Part shown: in pieces, positions 30,799 through 42,036 of the stretch
How the letters are laid out: each line of letters opens with the position of its first letter
How positions within the stretch are numbered: position 1 is the stretch's first letter
From: Candidatus Tetragenococcus pullicola
GTDB lineage: Bacteria > Bacillota > Bacilli > Lactobacillales > Enterococcaceae
DNA length: 51,270 nucleotides
Direction of reading: 5' to 3'
Assembly: GCA_019115705.1 (NCBI GenBank)
Contig: DXDB01000046.1
Span: 1-51,270 of the forward strand
The notes under the pieces: generated by a model
Seen by the model: only the letters and a program-made list of their open reading frames with translations
The model's database searches: none
What the model was told of the DNA's origin: nothing
Position numbers and translations under genes: made by a program

Positions 30799-31644
30799 TT
30801 ATTTGTATTGTTCTTCTAAGCGACTCATCCATGCTCCCAAAGCGATACCCGCTAAACAAAGAGCAAAACAAGCCAAGTAATTTCCCATCGTAAATCCGGT
30901 GTAATTTGTAGGAATAATCATAATTGTAGAGGCAAATACAACACCCATTATAAAGTGAAACAACTGAGAATAAGCTTTACTAAAAATATAATCCATCACC
31001 TTCGATAAACTTAACACTGTGATGACTGCACCAATACCAATAGGTAGAATGACACCAAAATCAAGTGTCTTGATACCATCTGACATTGCTTTATACATCC
31101 CCATATAAACTAAAAAATTAGAAGGACTTAGGCCGGGAACGATAATACCTAAAGCAATCAAAACACCTGCAATTAACCAAGTGCCAAAATTTTGAGGAAC
31201 TTCGGAAAAAAGACCGGCTCCTTTCCATAAAAATATAGTTCCTAAAACAAAACTCAAGACTAATATTACAAGATCTTTATTGTCGCGTCCTTTTTTCCCT
31301 GCTTCTTTCCATAGCTGAGGAACGGTTCCGATAATACAACCCACAAAAAACCACAAAATAATTGTCTCATAGGTTCCTAGTAAAAAACTAACCGCAAAAG
31401 AAAGCAAGAAAACACCCGTGATTCCTCCCAAGCCGACGGGAATAAAAAAGAGTACATTTTCTTTAAAATTTTTGGTAATATGAGCTAAAAAATTAATAAT
31501 TCGTTCATAAATACCAAAGATGGCTGCCAGTGCTCCGCCACTGACCCCAGGTAAAATAAATCCTGAACCGATAAACATGCCTTTGACAAAACGTAAAAAC
31601 CAATCTTTCCAATTCGTTACAGCTTTTTCGCCACTATTTTCCAT
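30799..31644 (-). CDS. DUF368 membrane protein
   Basis: GFILPGVSGGALAAIFGIYERII; IVPGLSPSNFLVYMGMY. Confidence 0.88.
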   Translation of the reverse strand: MENSGEKAVTNWKDWFLRFVKGMFIGSGFILPGVSGGALAAIFGIYERIINFLAHITKNFKENVLFFIPVGLGGITGVFLLSFAVSFLLGTYETIILWFFVGCIIGTVPQLWKEAGKKGRDNKDLVILVLSFVLGTIFLWKGAGLFSEVPQNFGTWLIAGVLIALGIIVPGLSPSNFLVYMGMYKAMSDGIKTLDFGVILPIGIGAVITVLSLSKVMDYIFSKAYSQLFHFIMGVVFASTIMIIPTNYTGFTMGNYLACFALCLAGIALGAWMSRLEEQYK

Positions 31645-31673
31645 AAAAAACTACACTCCTATTTTTCAACTTT

Positions 31674-32300
31674 TTAAAACAGAAAACTTGTTGCTTCTAT
31701 TTTTTTTAGGTTCTTTTTCACTAGATTAGCATAAAAGAAGTTTCCTCCATTATGATATAAATAACCACCATTGTAAATAAGAGAATCTACTTGTAAATAA
31801 CGATATTGTTTTTTGTCAGTATTTCCAAGTAGTGGCGCTAACGTATCCCTGGAATATTGTTCAGCTAGTTCCATAGTATTTACACCACCGTTTTGAGCAA
31901 TAAAATCGATATAGTCAAGGCCAAAATTATAGGCTTGGATACCTGTCCAAATATCACAATTTTTATTTTGGCTGTCTTTTATTGCTTGTTTCAAAAAATC
32001 GACGCCTTGTTCGATACTTTCTTTTTTTTCAGTGATTTGGTTGGCTTTTCCATAACTGCTTTCAGAACTTTGCATAGGATCTTCGCCTGAACCTTTTGTT
32101 TCCGTAAAAATAATTGCTAACACAATTTCTTTATACTGCAACATATCTTTTTGTTCCAAAACTGCTTCTACCTGTTCTTCATGTTGATAGACCTGTTTTA
32201 AAATTCGATAATTATGGAACAAATAATACACACTTACTACTACCATAGTAATTAAAATAAACCAGAAGCACGCTCTAAAAATCTTTTTCAATCTTCTCAT
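31674..32300 (-). CDS. Lysozyme-like (CwlT-type) cell-wall hydrolase
   Basis: IFTETKGSGEDPMQSSES...GIQAYNFGLDYIDFIAQNGG. Confidence 0.85.
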   Translation of the reverse strand: MRRLKKIFRACFWFILITMVVVSVYYLFHNYRILKQVYQHEEQVEAVLEQKDMLQYKEIVLAIIFTETKGSGEDPMQSSESSYGKANQITEKKESIEQGVDFLKQAIKDSQNKNCDIWTGIQAYNFGLDYIDFIAQNGGVNTMELAEQYSRDTLAPLLGNTDKKQYRYLQVDSLIYNGGYLYHNGGNFFYANLVKKNLKKIEATSFLF

Positions 32301-32527
32301 TCAAAAACCAACCTTTTTTATATCAGCGTCAAGCGAACTATTTCTACAAAAAAAAGTCTATTTTTACAGAAAAAAATTTGTAAATTTATAAAAAAGTAAA
32401 AAAACTTTCTCACTTTTAAAAGGGCTTCTTATTCCAAAAAAAGAAGACCTCTAAAAAACAGATCTTCTCTTTTAATTATAAAGACACTCATTAAAAAACA
32501 ACAATTATCTTTAAATTTTCTCCTGAA

Positions 32528-33250
32528 TTAGTTACTCCGATGACATTCACTAGCTACTTCTTCAATATAATCGCGTCCAAAGTCATTGACATATTTATGA
32601 ACCAAGTGCATGTCACTGTCAAAATCATAAATAAATAAATTAGCCGTCGTAATCACTAGCTGATCGATATCTGAATCCGAAATACCTTCCAAATATTTGA
32701 CCAATGCTCGTAACGTATTCCCGTGTGAAACCACCAACACATTTTTCTGATGTTTTAAATCAGTCACGATTTTATCTTCATATAAAGGCAGAATCCGCTC
32801 CAACGTATCTTTTAGACTTTCTGTTCGGGGTAGCATTTGAGGATCTAGATTTTTATACCTGCGCTCAAGTGTTTGTTGATCTGCAACTGGCGGTTGTACA
32901 TCATAACTTCGACGCCACAAGCCTACTTGTTCACTACCAAATTCAATCGCTGTTTCGACCTTGTTCAATCCTTGTAAAGCTCCATAATGACGTTCATTTA
33001 AGCGCCAATTTTTTTCAATGGGGACAAAAAGTTGTTGACTCTCTTCTAACAAAATATTAGCTGTCTTAATGGCCCGAATTTGTAAAGAAGTATAAACTTG
33101 GTCGATAGCAATATCCATTTCTGCCAAATGTCGACCAGCTTCATGAGCTTCTGAAATTCCTTTTTTTGTTAAATTAGGATCTAGCCAACCAGTGAAGATA
33201 TTGTTTTTATTGGCTTCACTTTCTCCATGTCGTAGCAAAATAAGTTTCAT
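32528..33250 (-). CDS. gpmA: 2,3-bisphosphoglycerate-dependent phosphoglycerate mutase family
   Basis: LILLRHGESEANKNNIFTGWLDPNLTKKG; NERHYGALQGLNK; VVSHGNTLRALVK. Confidence 0.93.
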   Translation of the reverse strand: MKLILLRHGESEANKNNIFTGWLDPNLTKKGISEAHEAGRHLAEMDIAIDQVYTSLQIRAIKTANILLEESQQLFVPIEKNWRLNERHYGALQGLNKVETAIEFGSEQVGLWRRSYDVQPPVADQQTLERRYKNLDPQMLPRTESLKDTLERILPLYEDKIVTDLKHQKNVLVVSHGNTLRALVKYLEGISDSDIDQLVITTANLFIYDFDSDMHLVHKYVNDFGRDYIEEVASECHRSN

Positions 33251-33435
33251 AAAAATGCATCCTCTCCCGTCCCAATTCTTTTTTTATTATACCGTTCATT
33301 TCATTTTGTGGAAAGTTTTTTAAAGTTAAGAAAATAAAAAGAATTTACATCAAAAACTGTTCCTTTAAAAAATTTATTTTTGTTTTCATTTCCTAATAAT
33401 TTGGTACACTAGTACATGAATCAAAAATACAAGGA

Positions 33436-34449
33436 GTGAATGTAGTGGATATTTATCTAAAAAATGCCTTTTTACATATTATTGATCGTGAAGGTGGCGA
33501 TCCTGTCTTTTCTCAGGTTGAACTCGATTTAAGTACTGCCTATATTCGAGACTATTTAACGAAGAAGATTCAGAAGATATCTAGCGCTCAAACGAAAACT
33601 GGAAAATTGATCGATCATTCGGTGATGGCCGGACTAATACAAAGTGCCCCTCAGGATTTCCCTAATTTTAGTCAACAGTTGGTCACACGGTGGTATGATA
33701 TTTATAAGCAAAGTGAAGATGCTCCAAGTGCTGACGTATTTATTGTTTTGTTTGAAGAAGATACCAAATTACAAGTGGCTTTTTTAAAAATCAACTTTAC
33801 AGAAGCTTATACCCACTTTGTTGACTCTCAAGAACTAGGAATTACCAACCAATTGATCATCAATCGCGCCATCTTAGGTGGGAAAAGTCAAAAACCTGAT
33901 GAAGGAATCACGATTGATATAGAAAATCTTACCTTTGAACTAATCGAAAAAAAATATAGTTTTTCTGGAGAAAAAAGAAGTTATCTTTCTTCGCAAGTTT
34001 TTGATTCCGAACCTGTTGCCTCCTTGGATGAAAATGTAAAAGTCATCAAAAAAGTAGCCGAAAAAATCGGAAAAAAATTTGAAACACCAACCTATGATGT
34101 CGTTGCCGAAGTTAAAGAAGCCGTCTTTGATACCATCAACAAAACTGGAACAATTACTAGCAAAGAAGTGGCTGAAAAAGTCTTTAAAGACAATGTCACT
34201 GCCAAATTAGCTTTTGAAGAAGAAGTGCAAGAAAAAGGTTATGTTGATCAAGCACCTTTACTAAAAGAAGTCAAAGAAATCACTGAAAAGAAATACAGTA
34301 AACAAAAACTTAAACTGTCCAATGGCATTGAGATGACCGTTCCTTTAGAAGTCTATCGAAATCCCGAGTTGATCGAATTTGTTAACAATCCCGATGGAAC
34401 CATTTCAGTTATGATTAAAAATGTGGAGGAAGTCATTAATCGACTTTAA
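33436..34449 (+). CDS. 37-kDa nucleoid-associated protein family
   Basis: Start of reading frame 'DIYLKNAFLHIIDREGGDPVFSQVELDL'; C-terminal LSNGIEMTVPLEVYRNPELIEFVNNPDGTISVMIKNV. True start may be the GTG/ATG shortly after 33436. Confidence 0.8.
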   Translation: MNVVDIYLKNAFLHIIDREGGDPVFSQVELDLSTAYIRDYLTKKIQKISSAQTKTGKLIDHSVMAGLIQSAPQDFPNFSQQLVTRWYDIYKQSEDAPSADVFIVLFEEDTKLQVAFLKINFTEAYTHFVDSQELGITNQLIINRAILGGKSQKPDEGITIDIENLTFELIEKKYSFSGEKRSYLSSQVFDSEPVASLDENVKVIKKVAEKIGKKFETPTYDVVAEVKEAVFDTINKTGTITSKEVAEKVFKDNVTAKLAFEEEVQEKGYVDQAPLLKEVKEITEKKYSKQKLKLSNGIEMTVPLEVYRNPELIEFVNNPDGTISVMIKNVEEVINRL

Positions 34450-34492
34450 TAAAAAACGTTAAGAAGTCTTTTTACAAACTTCTTAACGTTTT

Positions 34493-36916
34493 TTATTTTT
34501 CACTTCGAATTCTATCAAGAATTACTTTTGCATTTTCTGAGTTCATCGAACCTTCTTGTAACTTCTCGGCCACAACTTCTATTTCTTTACCGATAGCACC
34601 TTGACTCATGGCCAAACTCCTTGCTTGAAGTGACATATGACCCTTTTGAATCCCATCTGTGACTAAAGCCTTCAAGGCAGCTAAGTTTTGTGCTAATCCA
34701 ATAGCTGCGGCAACTTCAGCTAAAAATTTTGCATCCTCTATTCCCAAAAGCTCAAAAGCAGCCTTTGCTTTGGGCAATACTCTAGTTGCACCACCAAATG
34801 TCGCAAGCACTAATGGCACACTCATTGTCCCTTTTAGACCGCTAGATGTCATTTGCCATTGGCTCAGCCCTTGATAGTTTCCATCTTTGCTTGCATAGGC
34901 ATGGACACAGGCACTCAGCGCTCTTGTGTCATTTCCAGTAGCTAAAACAACAGCTTCTATCCCATTCATGATTCCCTTGTTGTGAGTGGCTGCTCGAATT
35001 GGGTCTAGCTGGGCAAAATCAGAAGCCAAACCGATTTTTTCAGCAATTTTTTCGCCATGTTCTTTAGATAAAGCAGAAAAAGGGACTTCGCAAGAAACAG
35101 TGACCAAACTTTCTGTATTGTAATTACTTAAAATACCAAATAAAATTTTTTCAGAGGTCCACTCTTTCAGTTTTTCAGCCACATCTTCTAAAATGGTATT
35201 TACAATATTGGCTCCCATAGCATCTTTTGTGTCCACCAATAAATCAAGTGATACAAAAGTAGAGGCTTCGGGGAATTGGCGAATGCTGATGTCACGCAAT
35301 CCTCCACCGCGTTTTTCGATCGAAGGATAGCTTTGTTTGGCCGTTTCAAAAATTTCTTCTCGTTTTTCTTGAATCGTTCGAATTAATTTCTGCTGCTCTT
35401 TCACATTATAAAAAACAATCTGGCCTCTCATTACTTTTTTGACCATTTCACTTTTAAAACCAGTGCCTAAATTCGCCATTTTTACCCCATTATTACAAGC
35501 TGCTACCACAGAAGGTTCTTCGGTGGCCATGGGAACCTGATACTTCTTACCATTTACTTGAAGATTTAAGACCACGCCTAGAGGAATCTCCACTTCGCTG
35601 ATTAGATTTTCAATCAAGTGATCAGCTACTTCTTTTGGCAAGGTCATCTTTTGAAACTCCAATTTAGAAGTGGCACTCATAGAATTGTGCTTTTCTAAAT
35701 ACTCCAATCGTTGTGTTTGCGTTAAGTCATAAAATTTTTTATTTTCTTTTTTGAACGTAGGGTTTTCTAATAAAACGGCCAAACCAAGTCCCCCGCCTAC
35801 ACACAAAGAAGCAACAGCATATTTTTTCTTTATTCTTTTTAGTTGATAAACCGCTGTGGTCATAATTCTAGCCCCGGTTGCACCAATGGCATGACCAATA
35901 GAAATACCGCCACCAGCTAGATTTATTTTTTCAGGAGGAATACCAAGTTGGCGTTCTACAACCAATGAAGTCGCAGCAAATGCCTCATTGATTTCGAATA
36001 AATCAATATCTTTTATTGTCATTTCATTTCGTTGCAATAATTGATTAATGGCTTTTATAGGTGAAATTCCCATTAAACTTGGTTCAATTGCGACTTCTGT
36101 GATGTCTTTTATCACAGCCAAATAAGACAGACCGTGGACTTGGGCAAAACTTTTGGAAGCAATGATTAAAACGGAAGCTCCATCATTAATCGTAGACGCA
36201 TTTCCTGCGGTAACAGTCCCCTCTTTTTTGAAAGCGGCTTTTAATTTTGCTAATTTTTCTAGGGAGGTATCAAAACGAATTCCTTCATCCGTTTCTATCT
36301 CTTGATCATGTACTCGGATAGGCCAGATTTCTTGATCGAAATAACCATTTTTTAAGGCTTTTATTGCTTTTAATTGCGATTGTAATGAAAAAACATCTTG
36401 CTCTTGGCGACTGATTTTATATTTTTCAGCGACATTTTCTGCTGTAAGACCCATGTGTTTTCCACTAAAAGCATCTGTTAAACCATCTTTTAACATTACC
36501 GGCACTGGTTGACTATACGAATCGTTTTTCTTATCGTATTGACTCAAATAAGGCGCTTGACTCATACTTTCTACTCCACCAGCTATCACGACCTCTGATT
36601 CACCTAAACAAATGGCTTGTCTTGCTAAGGCAACGGCTTTCATCCCTGAGCCGCAGACTTCATTTACCGTAAAAGCTGGTACTTCTTCTGATAACCCACT
36701 TTTTAAAGCAATCTGGCGTGCGGGGTTTTGACCATTTCCTGCTTGTAACACATTTCCGAAAATTACCTGATCAACAGATTTCTTCATTTTTTTATTTCTA
36801 TTTAATAACGCTTTGACAAGTTCACTACCTAATGTTACAGCTGAGACTTCATCAAATTGTCCGTGAAATTTTCCAATTGGCGTACGTAACGCATCAATGA
36901 TGACTACTTCTTCCAC
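34493..36916 (-). CDS. mvaE: Bifunctional acetoacetyl-CoA thiolase / HMG-CoA reductase
   Basis: N-terminal thiolase (NEVCGSGMKAVALA; GHAIGATGARI; CVGGGLG) fused to HMGR. Confidence 0.96.
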   Translation of the reverse strand: MEEVVIIDALRTPIGKFHGQFDEVSAVTLGSELVKALLNRNKKMKKSVDQVIFGNVLQAGNGQNPARQIALKSGLSEEVPAFTVNEVCGSGMKAVALARQAICLGESEVVIAGGVESMSQAPYLSQYDKKNDSYSQPVPVMLKDGLTDAFSGKHMGLTAENVAEKYKISRQEQDVFSLQSQLKAIKALKNGYFDQEIWPIRVHDQEIETDEGIRFDTSLEKLAKLKAAFKKEGTVTAGNASTINDGASVLIIASKSFAQVHGLSYLAVIKDITEVAIEPSLMGISPIKAINQLLQRNEMTIKDIDLFEINEAFAATSLVVERQLGIPPEKINLAGGGISIGHAIGATGARIMTTAVYQLKRIKKKYAVASLCVGGGLGLAVLLENPTFKKENKKFYDLTQTQRLEYLEKHNSMSATSKLEFQKMTLPKEVADHLIENLISEVEIPLGVVLNLQVNGKKYQVPMATEEPSVVAACNNGVKMANLGTGFKSEMVKKVMRGQIVFYNVKEQQKLIRTIQEKREEIFETAKQSYPSIEKRGGGLRDISIRQFPEASTFVSLDLLVDTKDAMGANIVNTILEDVAEKLKEWTSEKILFGILSNYNTESLVTVSCEVPFSALSKEHGEKIAEKIGLASDFAQLDPIRAATHNKGIMNGIEAVVLATGNDTRALSACVHAYASKDGNYQGLSQWQMTSSGLKGTMSVPLVLATFGGATRVLPKAKAAFELLGIEDAKFLAEVAAAIGLAQNLAALKALVTDGIQKGHMSLQARSLAMSQGAIGKEIEVVAEKLQEGSMNSENAKVILDRIRSEK

Positions 36917-37119
36917 TTCTCCACCTCCAAAAGAATTTTATCATTTTTCACAAATAAAAAAAATGTTGGGTCCCATTTTCCAAACTTTTTACCTCTATTC
37001 TTTAACAATCTTTAAATTATGATTCCAAAAGGTCTTCAATTGTACAAATTTATGTTATTTTTAATAAGTAAAAAATGAAGTGGACGGCATTGATACTGTC
37101 CCCAAAAGGAGAAAAATTA

Positions 37120-38283
37120 ATGAATGTTGGGATAGATAAAATCGATTTTTTTGTACCTCCTTATTTTATCGATATGACTGATTTGGCTTTAGCCAGACAG
37201 GTCGATCCAAATAAATTTCACATAGGGATTGGTCAAGATCAAATGGCCGTTAACCCTAAATCGCAAGATATCATCACTTTTGCGGCAAACGCTTGTCACT
37301 CTATTTTATCTGAAGAAGATAAGCAAAAAATCGACATGATAATCGTTGCCACTGAATCTGGCATTGACGCTTCAAAAGCTTCTGCCGTCATCTTACACCG
37401 TTTGTTGAAAATTCAGCCTTTTGCTCGTGCATTTGAGATCAAAGAAGCTTGTTATGGAGCCACGGCGGGGATACAATTTGCAAAAGCTCATATTAAAGAA
37501 CATCCTTCTAGTAAAGTATTAGTAATTGCAACAGATATTGCCAAATATGGCTTATATTCCGGAGGAGAACCCACCCAAGGAGCCGGAGCGGTCGCCATGC
37601 TTTTATCCAAAGATCCGCATATCTTGAGTTTAGCAGAAGATCAGGTTTCTCTCACACAAGATATTTATGATTTTTGGCGTCCAATGGGGCATGACTATCC
37701 GTCAGTCGATGGCCCCTTATCAAACGAAACTTACATTCAGTCCTTTGTAAAAGTTTGGCAAGAATACCAAAAAAGACAAAAAGCATCCTTGACCGATTTT
37801 TCAGCACTAGCTTTTCATATTCCTTATACAAAAATGGGCAAAAAAGCCTTATTAGCAATCTTAGAAAATGAGACAGAAGAAGAACAAAGCCGAATTTTAT
37901 CTCGTTACAAAGAAAGCATTACCTATAGTCGACGCGTCGGAAACTTATACACGGGCTCTTTATATTTAGGCCTAATCTCTCTTTTAGAAAACTCTTCACA
38001 ACTTTCAGAAGGTGCAAAAATTGGACTTTTCAGCTACGGATCTGGAGCAGTGGCTGAGTTTTTCAGTGGACGTTTGGTCAAAGGATACAAAGACTATCTC
38101 CACACTACTTTCCACAAAAGGCTTTTAGATGACCGAAAGCAGCTTTCAATCGAGGCCTACGAAGAGATGTTTTCTGAACAATTAGATATAGATACTGACA
38201 ATACTTTTTCAGATGTACTTTCTTACAGCCTTTCTTCTGTAAAAAATACTATCAGACATTATAAGGAGCCTTCTCCTAAGTGA
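37120..38283 (+). CDS. mvaS: Hydroxymethylglutaryl-CoA synthase
   Basis: MNVGIDKIDFFVPPYFIDMTDLA; catalytic EIKEACYGATAGIQFA. Confidence 0.96.
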   Translation: MNVGIDKIDFFVPPYFIDMTDLALARQVDPNKFHIGIGQDQMAVNPKSQDIITFAANACHSILSEEDKQKIDMIIVATESGIDASKASAVILHRLLKIQPFARAFEIKEACYGATAGIQFAKAHIKEHPSSKVLVIATDIAKYGLYSGGEPTQGAGAVAMLLSKDPHILSLAEDQVSLTQDIYDFWRPMGHDYPSVDGPLSNETYIQSFVKVWQEYQKRQKASLTDFSALAFHIPYTKMGKKALLAILENETEEEQSRILSRYKESITYSRRVGNLYTGSLYLGLISLLENSSQLSEGAKIGLFSYGSGAVAEFFSGRLVKGYKDYLHTTFHKRLLDDRKQLSIEAYEEMFSEQLDIDTDNTFSDVLSYSLSSVKNTIRHYKEPSPK

Positions 38284-38394
38284 TATGTTCAAGCTTGGAT
38301 GAATTAAAAGAGCTATTTCCAACCTTTGCCAATGACACAAGTAATAGATTGGTTTCAACAATCACCAGACGATAAGATACAAACGGATAACGAA

Positions 38395-38424
38395 AACCTC
38401 CACCATTTTTGTGGGGGTCATTTT
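38395..38424. terminator. Rho-independent terminator between convergent mvaS and ABC permease
   Basis: ACCTCCACcatttttGTGGGGGT followed by cATTTTT. Confidence 0.75.
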
Positions 38425-41174
38425 TATTCATTAGAACTTAATGCTTCGATCATATTAATGCCTTTTAATTTAAAATGAGTGATAATCATAACAATCCCAG
38501 AAAAAACAAAAGTCATAATAGCTGAAACGACATAACCAATTCCTGGTACGACTACAGGAAAAACAAGCATATCAGAAGAGGCCATTTCAGCAATAAACCA
38601 GGTCAAAATATAACCTATCCCAAAACCGAATAGAATACCGAAAAATGTAAAAACAACATTTTCACGGACAATATAATTCGTCACTTCTTTGTTATAAAAA
38701 CCTAAAACTTTTATGGTTGCCAGTTCTCGTTCGCGTTCAGAAATATTGATATTGGTTAGATTGTACAAGACAACAAAAGCAAGCGTTCCTGATAAAATAA
38801 TGAAAATCAAAACAACCGGCTGCATACTAGAGGTCGCATTTTCTTGTTGTTCCAATTGATCACTCATATAGGTTGTATTAATCACGTCACCGGTTTCTTG
38901 CAAGGTTTTAGCCAACTGACTTTCTTCATCACTTGTTAATGAAGTTGTTTTAATGAAAAATGTGTTTTCCTGAGGAGCTTCTCCTGTGACTTGTTCATAA
39001 TAAGCATTTGTCATATAGACATTATGGCCTAAATAATTTTCAGTGATTCCGGTAACTTTTAATTCATAGTCGTTTCCAGATGAATCACTCATAGTCAGTG
39101 TCTGTCCAACAGAAACATCAAATATCTTAGCTAATCGTTGACTAACAATCGCACCTTCATCGTTTAACTCAGTCTTAGAATTTTTAGATTTAGATACGAT
39201 TTTAACGTAATCAGAAAATTTTTCTTTTTGACTAGTCACGGTTAGACTCGCCGATTGATTGCTGATATTGTCCCCTTTAAACGTAACTTGTTCATTATAA
39301 ATAGGCAGTTGATCGGTCACTTGTTTCTCTTTTGAAAGAGTCTGACCGACTTTAGAATCTTCATTGGCTTTCTTTTCCTCTTCTAAGGTTACAATCGCTT
39401 GGTAATGATGGAGTTTCTCAAATTGTTGTTCAGCCGGCGCACCGATTGAATCATTGAGCCCAAAACCAGCCAACATTAAACCAGTACAACCAGCAATTCC
39501 TAAAATAGTTAAAATCATTCGCGATTTATAGCGTAAAAGATTTCGAGCCGTTACTTTCTGATTAAAGCTAAAGTGGCGCCACAAAGGTGTGATTCTTTCT
39601 AAAAAGACACGTTTTCCTGCTTTAGGTGCTCTTGCCACTAGTAATTCTGCTGGTTTTTCGCGAAGTTCTCGGAACAACACCAACAATGAAGAACCCAATG
39701 TAGCCAAAAGTGCAGCAAAAATTGCAATCACGATCGGAAGTAGCCAATAGTTCGTGGGATAAGTTCTAAAGATAAACATTCGTCGTAACATGGTAAAAAC
39801 AATCGGCGGCAATCCTTTCGTACCAACCAATATCCCGACTGTCGTCCCTATGACAGCTGTAAGAGATGCATAAAGAATATATTTACTAGAAATTTCAGTA
39901 TTTCGATACCCCAACGCCTTTAATGTCCCGATTTCTTTCCGATTTTCCTCGATCATCCTTGTAATCGTGGTAAAGGTAATCAAAATGGCAATAAAAAAGA
40001 AGAAAACTGGGAATATATTGCCAATCGCATCTATTCTGTCAGACAAGCTAGTAAACTGTTCATAACCAGGATTACTGATTCGATCAGTAAAAATGTAATT
40101 AGGCTCTTTGATATCATTGATTTCTTTTATTGCATCGTCTATCTCATCTTGTCCCTCTTGAATTTTCTGAAGATTTTCATTCAATTCTTTTTGCTGATTT
40201 GATAATTCCTGCTCGGCCTCATCTAGCTGATTTTGTGGATCCGCTAATTGTTGGTTTGCGATTTCTTCTCCATAAGCAGCCACCAATTGTTCTCTTTGTT
40301 CAGCTAATTGTTGTTTTTTGGCATCTAATTCTTTTTTAGCATCATCTAATTTTGTTTGCCCCTGCGTCAGTTCGTCTTTATTCTCATCTAAATCGTCTTG
40401 ATTTTTTTCGACATCCTCCATCGCCTCGTCAACAATTTCTTGTCTCCTTTCTGACTTTCGATCTTCAAACAAATCTTCTAAGTCATTGGTTTTTTGAGTC
40501 GAACTGTTTTTATAAACTTCAGAAAAAATATCTTGGGTTTGTTGATGACCAAAACGGACATACAAAATAGAATAGGCAGAAGAATCAAAGTTTTCAATTG
40601 GCGAATAAAGAAAACCATCTAATTGACCATCGCCAACAGTTGTGTTTCCGCGACTTGAATTTTCAATATAGAGTGGCGATTCCACAAATCCGACAATTTT
40701 TACCTTCTGTTCTTTAAGCGTATCGTCTTTTAATTCAATAGTTTCTCCCATCTTATAGTCATCTTTTAGTATAGAATCAAGAACGATTTCTTTATTGGTT
40801 TCAGGCATACGACCATCAGTTACCCTCAATTTATTTTGTTGGCCTTTTTTGTCATAAGAATATATTTGGAGATTTAAATCATTGTTTTCCTCCACATAAG
40901 GAAAACTATACCCTAGCTCTCCTTTCGTATCCCCTATACTTTCAACAAGTTCTTTATCAGCCGTCGTTATTCCAGCCGTTGATACGATTTGTAAATCTGA
41001 TACATTGTTTTCTTTTACAAAGGCATTTGTCGTTTTTTCTATATTGGGTCCGACTGATTTTATTCCTACAAATAATAAAACACCCATAAAAATAATGACA
41101 ATCACCGCCAAAAATCGGCCAAAAGATTTTTTAATGTCAGTAAAAGTGGAACGTAAATAAATATTATTTTTCAA
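38424..41174 (-). CDS. FtsX/MacB-type ABC transporter permease with extracellular coiled coil
   Basis: Two FtsX domains, long coiled-coil (DDLDENKDELTQGQTKLDDAKKELDAKKQQL). Confidence 0.93.
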   Translation of the reverse strand: MKNNIYLRSTFTDIKKSFGRFLAVIVIIFMGVLLFVGIKSVGPNIEKTTNAFVKENNVSDLQIVSTAGITTADKELVESIGDTKGELGYSFPYVEENNDLNLQIYSYDKKGQQNKLRVTDGRMPETNKEIVLDSILKDDYKMGETIELKDDTLKEQKVKIVGFVESPLYIENSSRGNTTVGDGQLDGFLYSPIENFDSSAYSILYVRFGHQQTQDIFSEVYKNSSTQKTNDLEDLFEDRKSERRQEIVDEAMEDVEKNQDDLDENKDELTQGQTKLDDAKKELDAKKQQLAEQREQLVAAYGEEIANQQLADPQNQLDEAEQELSNQQKELNENLQKIQEGQDEIDDAIKEINDIKEPNYIFTDRISNPGYEQFTSLSDRIDAIGNIFPVFFFFIAILITFTTITRMIEENRKEIGTLKALGYRNTEISSKYILYASLTAVIGTTVGILVGTKGLPPIVFTMLRRMFIFRTYPTNYWLLPIVIAIFAALLATLGSSLLVLFRELREKPAELLVARAPKAGKRVFLERITPLWRHFSFNQKVTARNLLRYKSRMILTILGIAGCTGLMLAGFGLNDSIGAPAEQQFEKLHHYQAIVTLEEEKKANEDSKVGQTLSKEKQVTDQLPIYNEQVTFKGDNISNQSASLTVTSQKEKFSDYVKIVSKSKNSKTELNDEGAIVSQRLAKIFDVSVGQTLTMSDSSGNDYELKVTGITENYLGHNVYMTNAYYEQVTGEAPQENTFFIKTTSLTSDEESQLAKTLQETGDVINTTYMSDQLEQQENATSSMQPVVLIFIILSGTLAFVVLYNLTNINISERERELATIKVLGFYNKEVTNYIVRENVVFTFFGILFGFGIGYILTWFIAEMASSDMLVFPVVVPGIGYVVSAIMTFVFSGIVMIITHFKLKGINMIEALSSNE

Positions 41175-41184
41175 TTGCTATCAC

Positions 41185-41901
41185 CTACCATTCTATATCA
41201 TCTATCGGAACTGGCTGCTCATTGATTTTGGTTGATCGTACTTTTGCGTCATTGACACGGATTATACGATCAGCCATCGAAGCAATCGCAGAATTATGAG
41301 TGATGATCAAAACCGTCTTATTGAAGGTTTGGCTAGCCTCTTGTAATAATTTCAACACTTGTTTTCCTGTTTCAAAATCAAGAGCACCAGTCGGTTCATC
41401 GCAAAGTAAAATTTTAGGATTTTTAGCCAACGCTCTAGCAATTGCTACTCGTTGTTGTTCCCCACCTGACAATTGAGCAGGAAAGTTATCCATTCTATTT
41501 TCTAAACCCACTTGTTTTAATACCGTTTCGACATCAAGGGCATCGGCACAAACAGCTGTAGCAAGCTCTACATTTTCTTTGGCCGTTAAATTGGGAACTA
41601 AATTATAAAATTGAAAGACAAACCCAACATCATTTCGGCGATACTCCGTTAATTGTTTCTCTGAATATTTGGCAATATCTTGACCATCGATTCGAATTTC
41701 TCCATCACTTGGAGAGTCCATCCCACCTAAAATATTTAATACCGTAGACTTTCCAGCACCACTAGGCCCCAAAATAACCGTCAACTCTCCTTCGTCCACT
41801 GAAAAATTCATGGCGTCATTAGCGACGATTTTATTGTCTCCCATCTGGTAATATTTGGACTCATTTATGACTTCAATCATACTCATTTTATTCATCTCCA
41901 T
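41185..41901 (-). CDS. ABC transporter ATP-binding protein
   Basis: LGPSGAGKSTVLNILGG; LSGGEQQRVAIARALAKNPKILLCDEPTGALD. Confidence 0.96.
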   Translation of the reverse strand: MEMNKMSMIEVINESKYYQMGDNKIVANDAMNFSVDEGELTVILGPSGAGKSTVLNILGGMDSPSDGEIRIDGQDIAKYSEKQLTEYRRNDVGFVFQFYNLVPNLTAKENVELATAVCADALDVETVLKQVGLENRMDNFPAQLSGGEQQRVAIARALAKNPKILLCDEPTGALDFETGKQVLKLLQEASQTFNKTVLIITHNSAIASMADRIIRVNDAKVRSTKINEQPVPIDDIEW

Positions 41902-41907
41902 CTACTG

Positions 41908-41918
41908 AACACTGTGTT
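41908..41918. promoter_or_regulatory. Candidate TetR-type operator AACACTGTGTT
   Basis: Perfect 5-1-5 palindrome in the divergent region between the ABC ATPase and the TetR gene. Confidence 0.35.
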
Positions 41919-42036
41919 GATTTATTTCTTTACTAAAAGTATAATCAAAGAAAATGAAAACTGCAAGAAGCACTCGTTTTTATTTTGTCATGAATTCAAC
42001 ATATTTTTAATAATTGTTCATTTGGAGGGGAATTCA

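Noticed and set aside
34493-36916. Thiolase-HMGR fusion as an unusual gene fusion
   Set aside because: Established MvaE architecture in enterococci.
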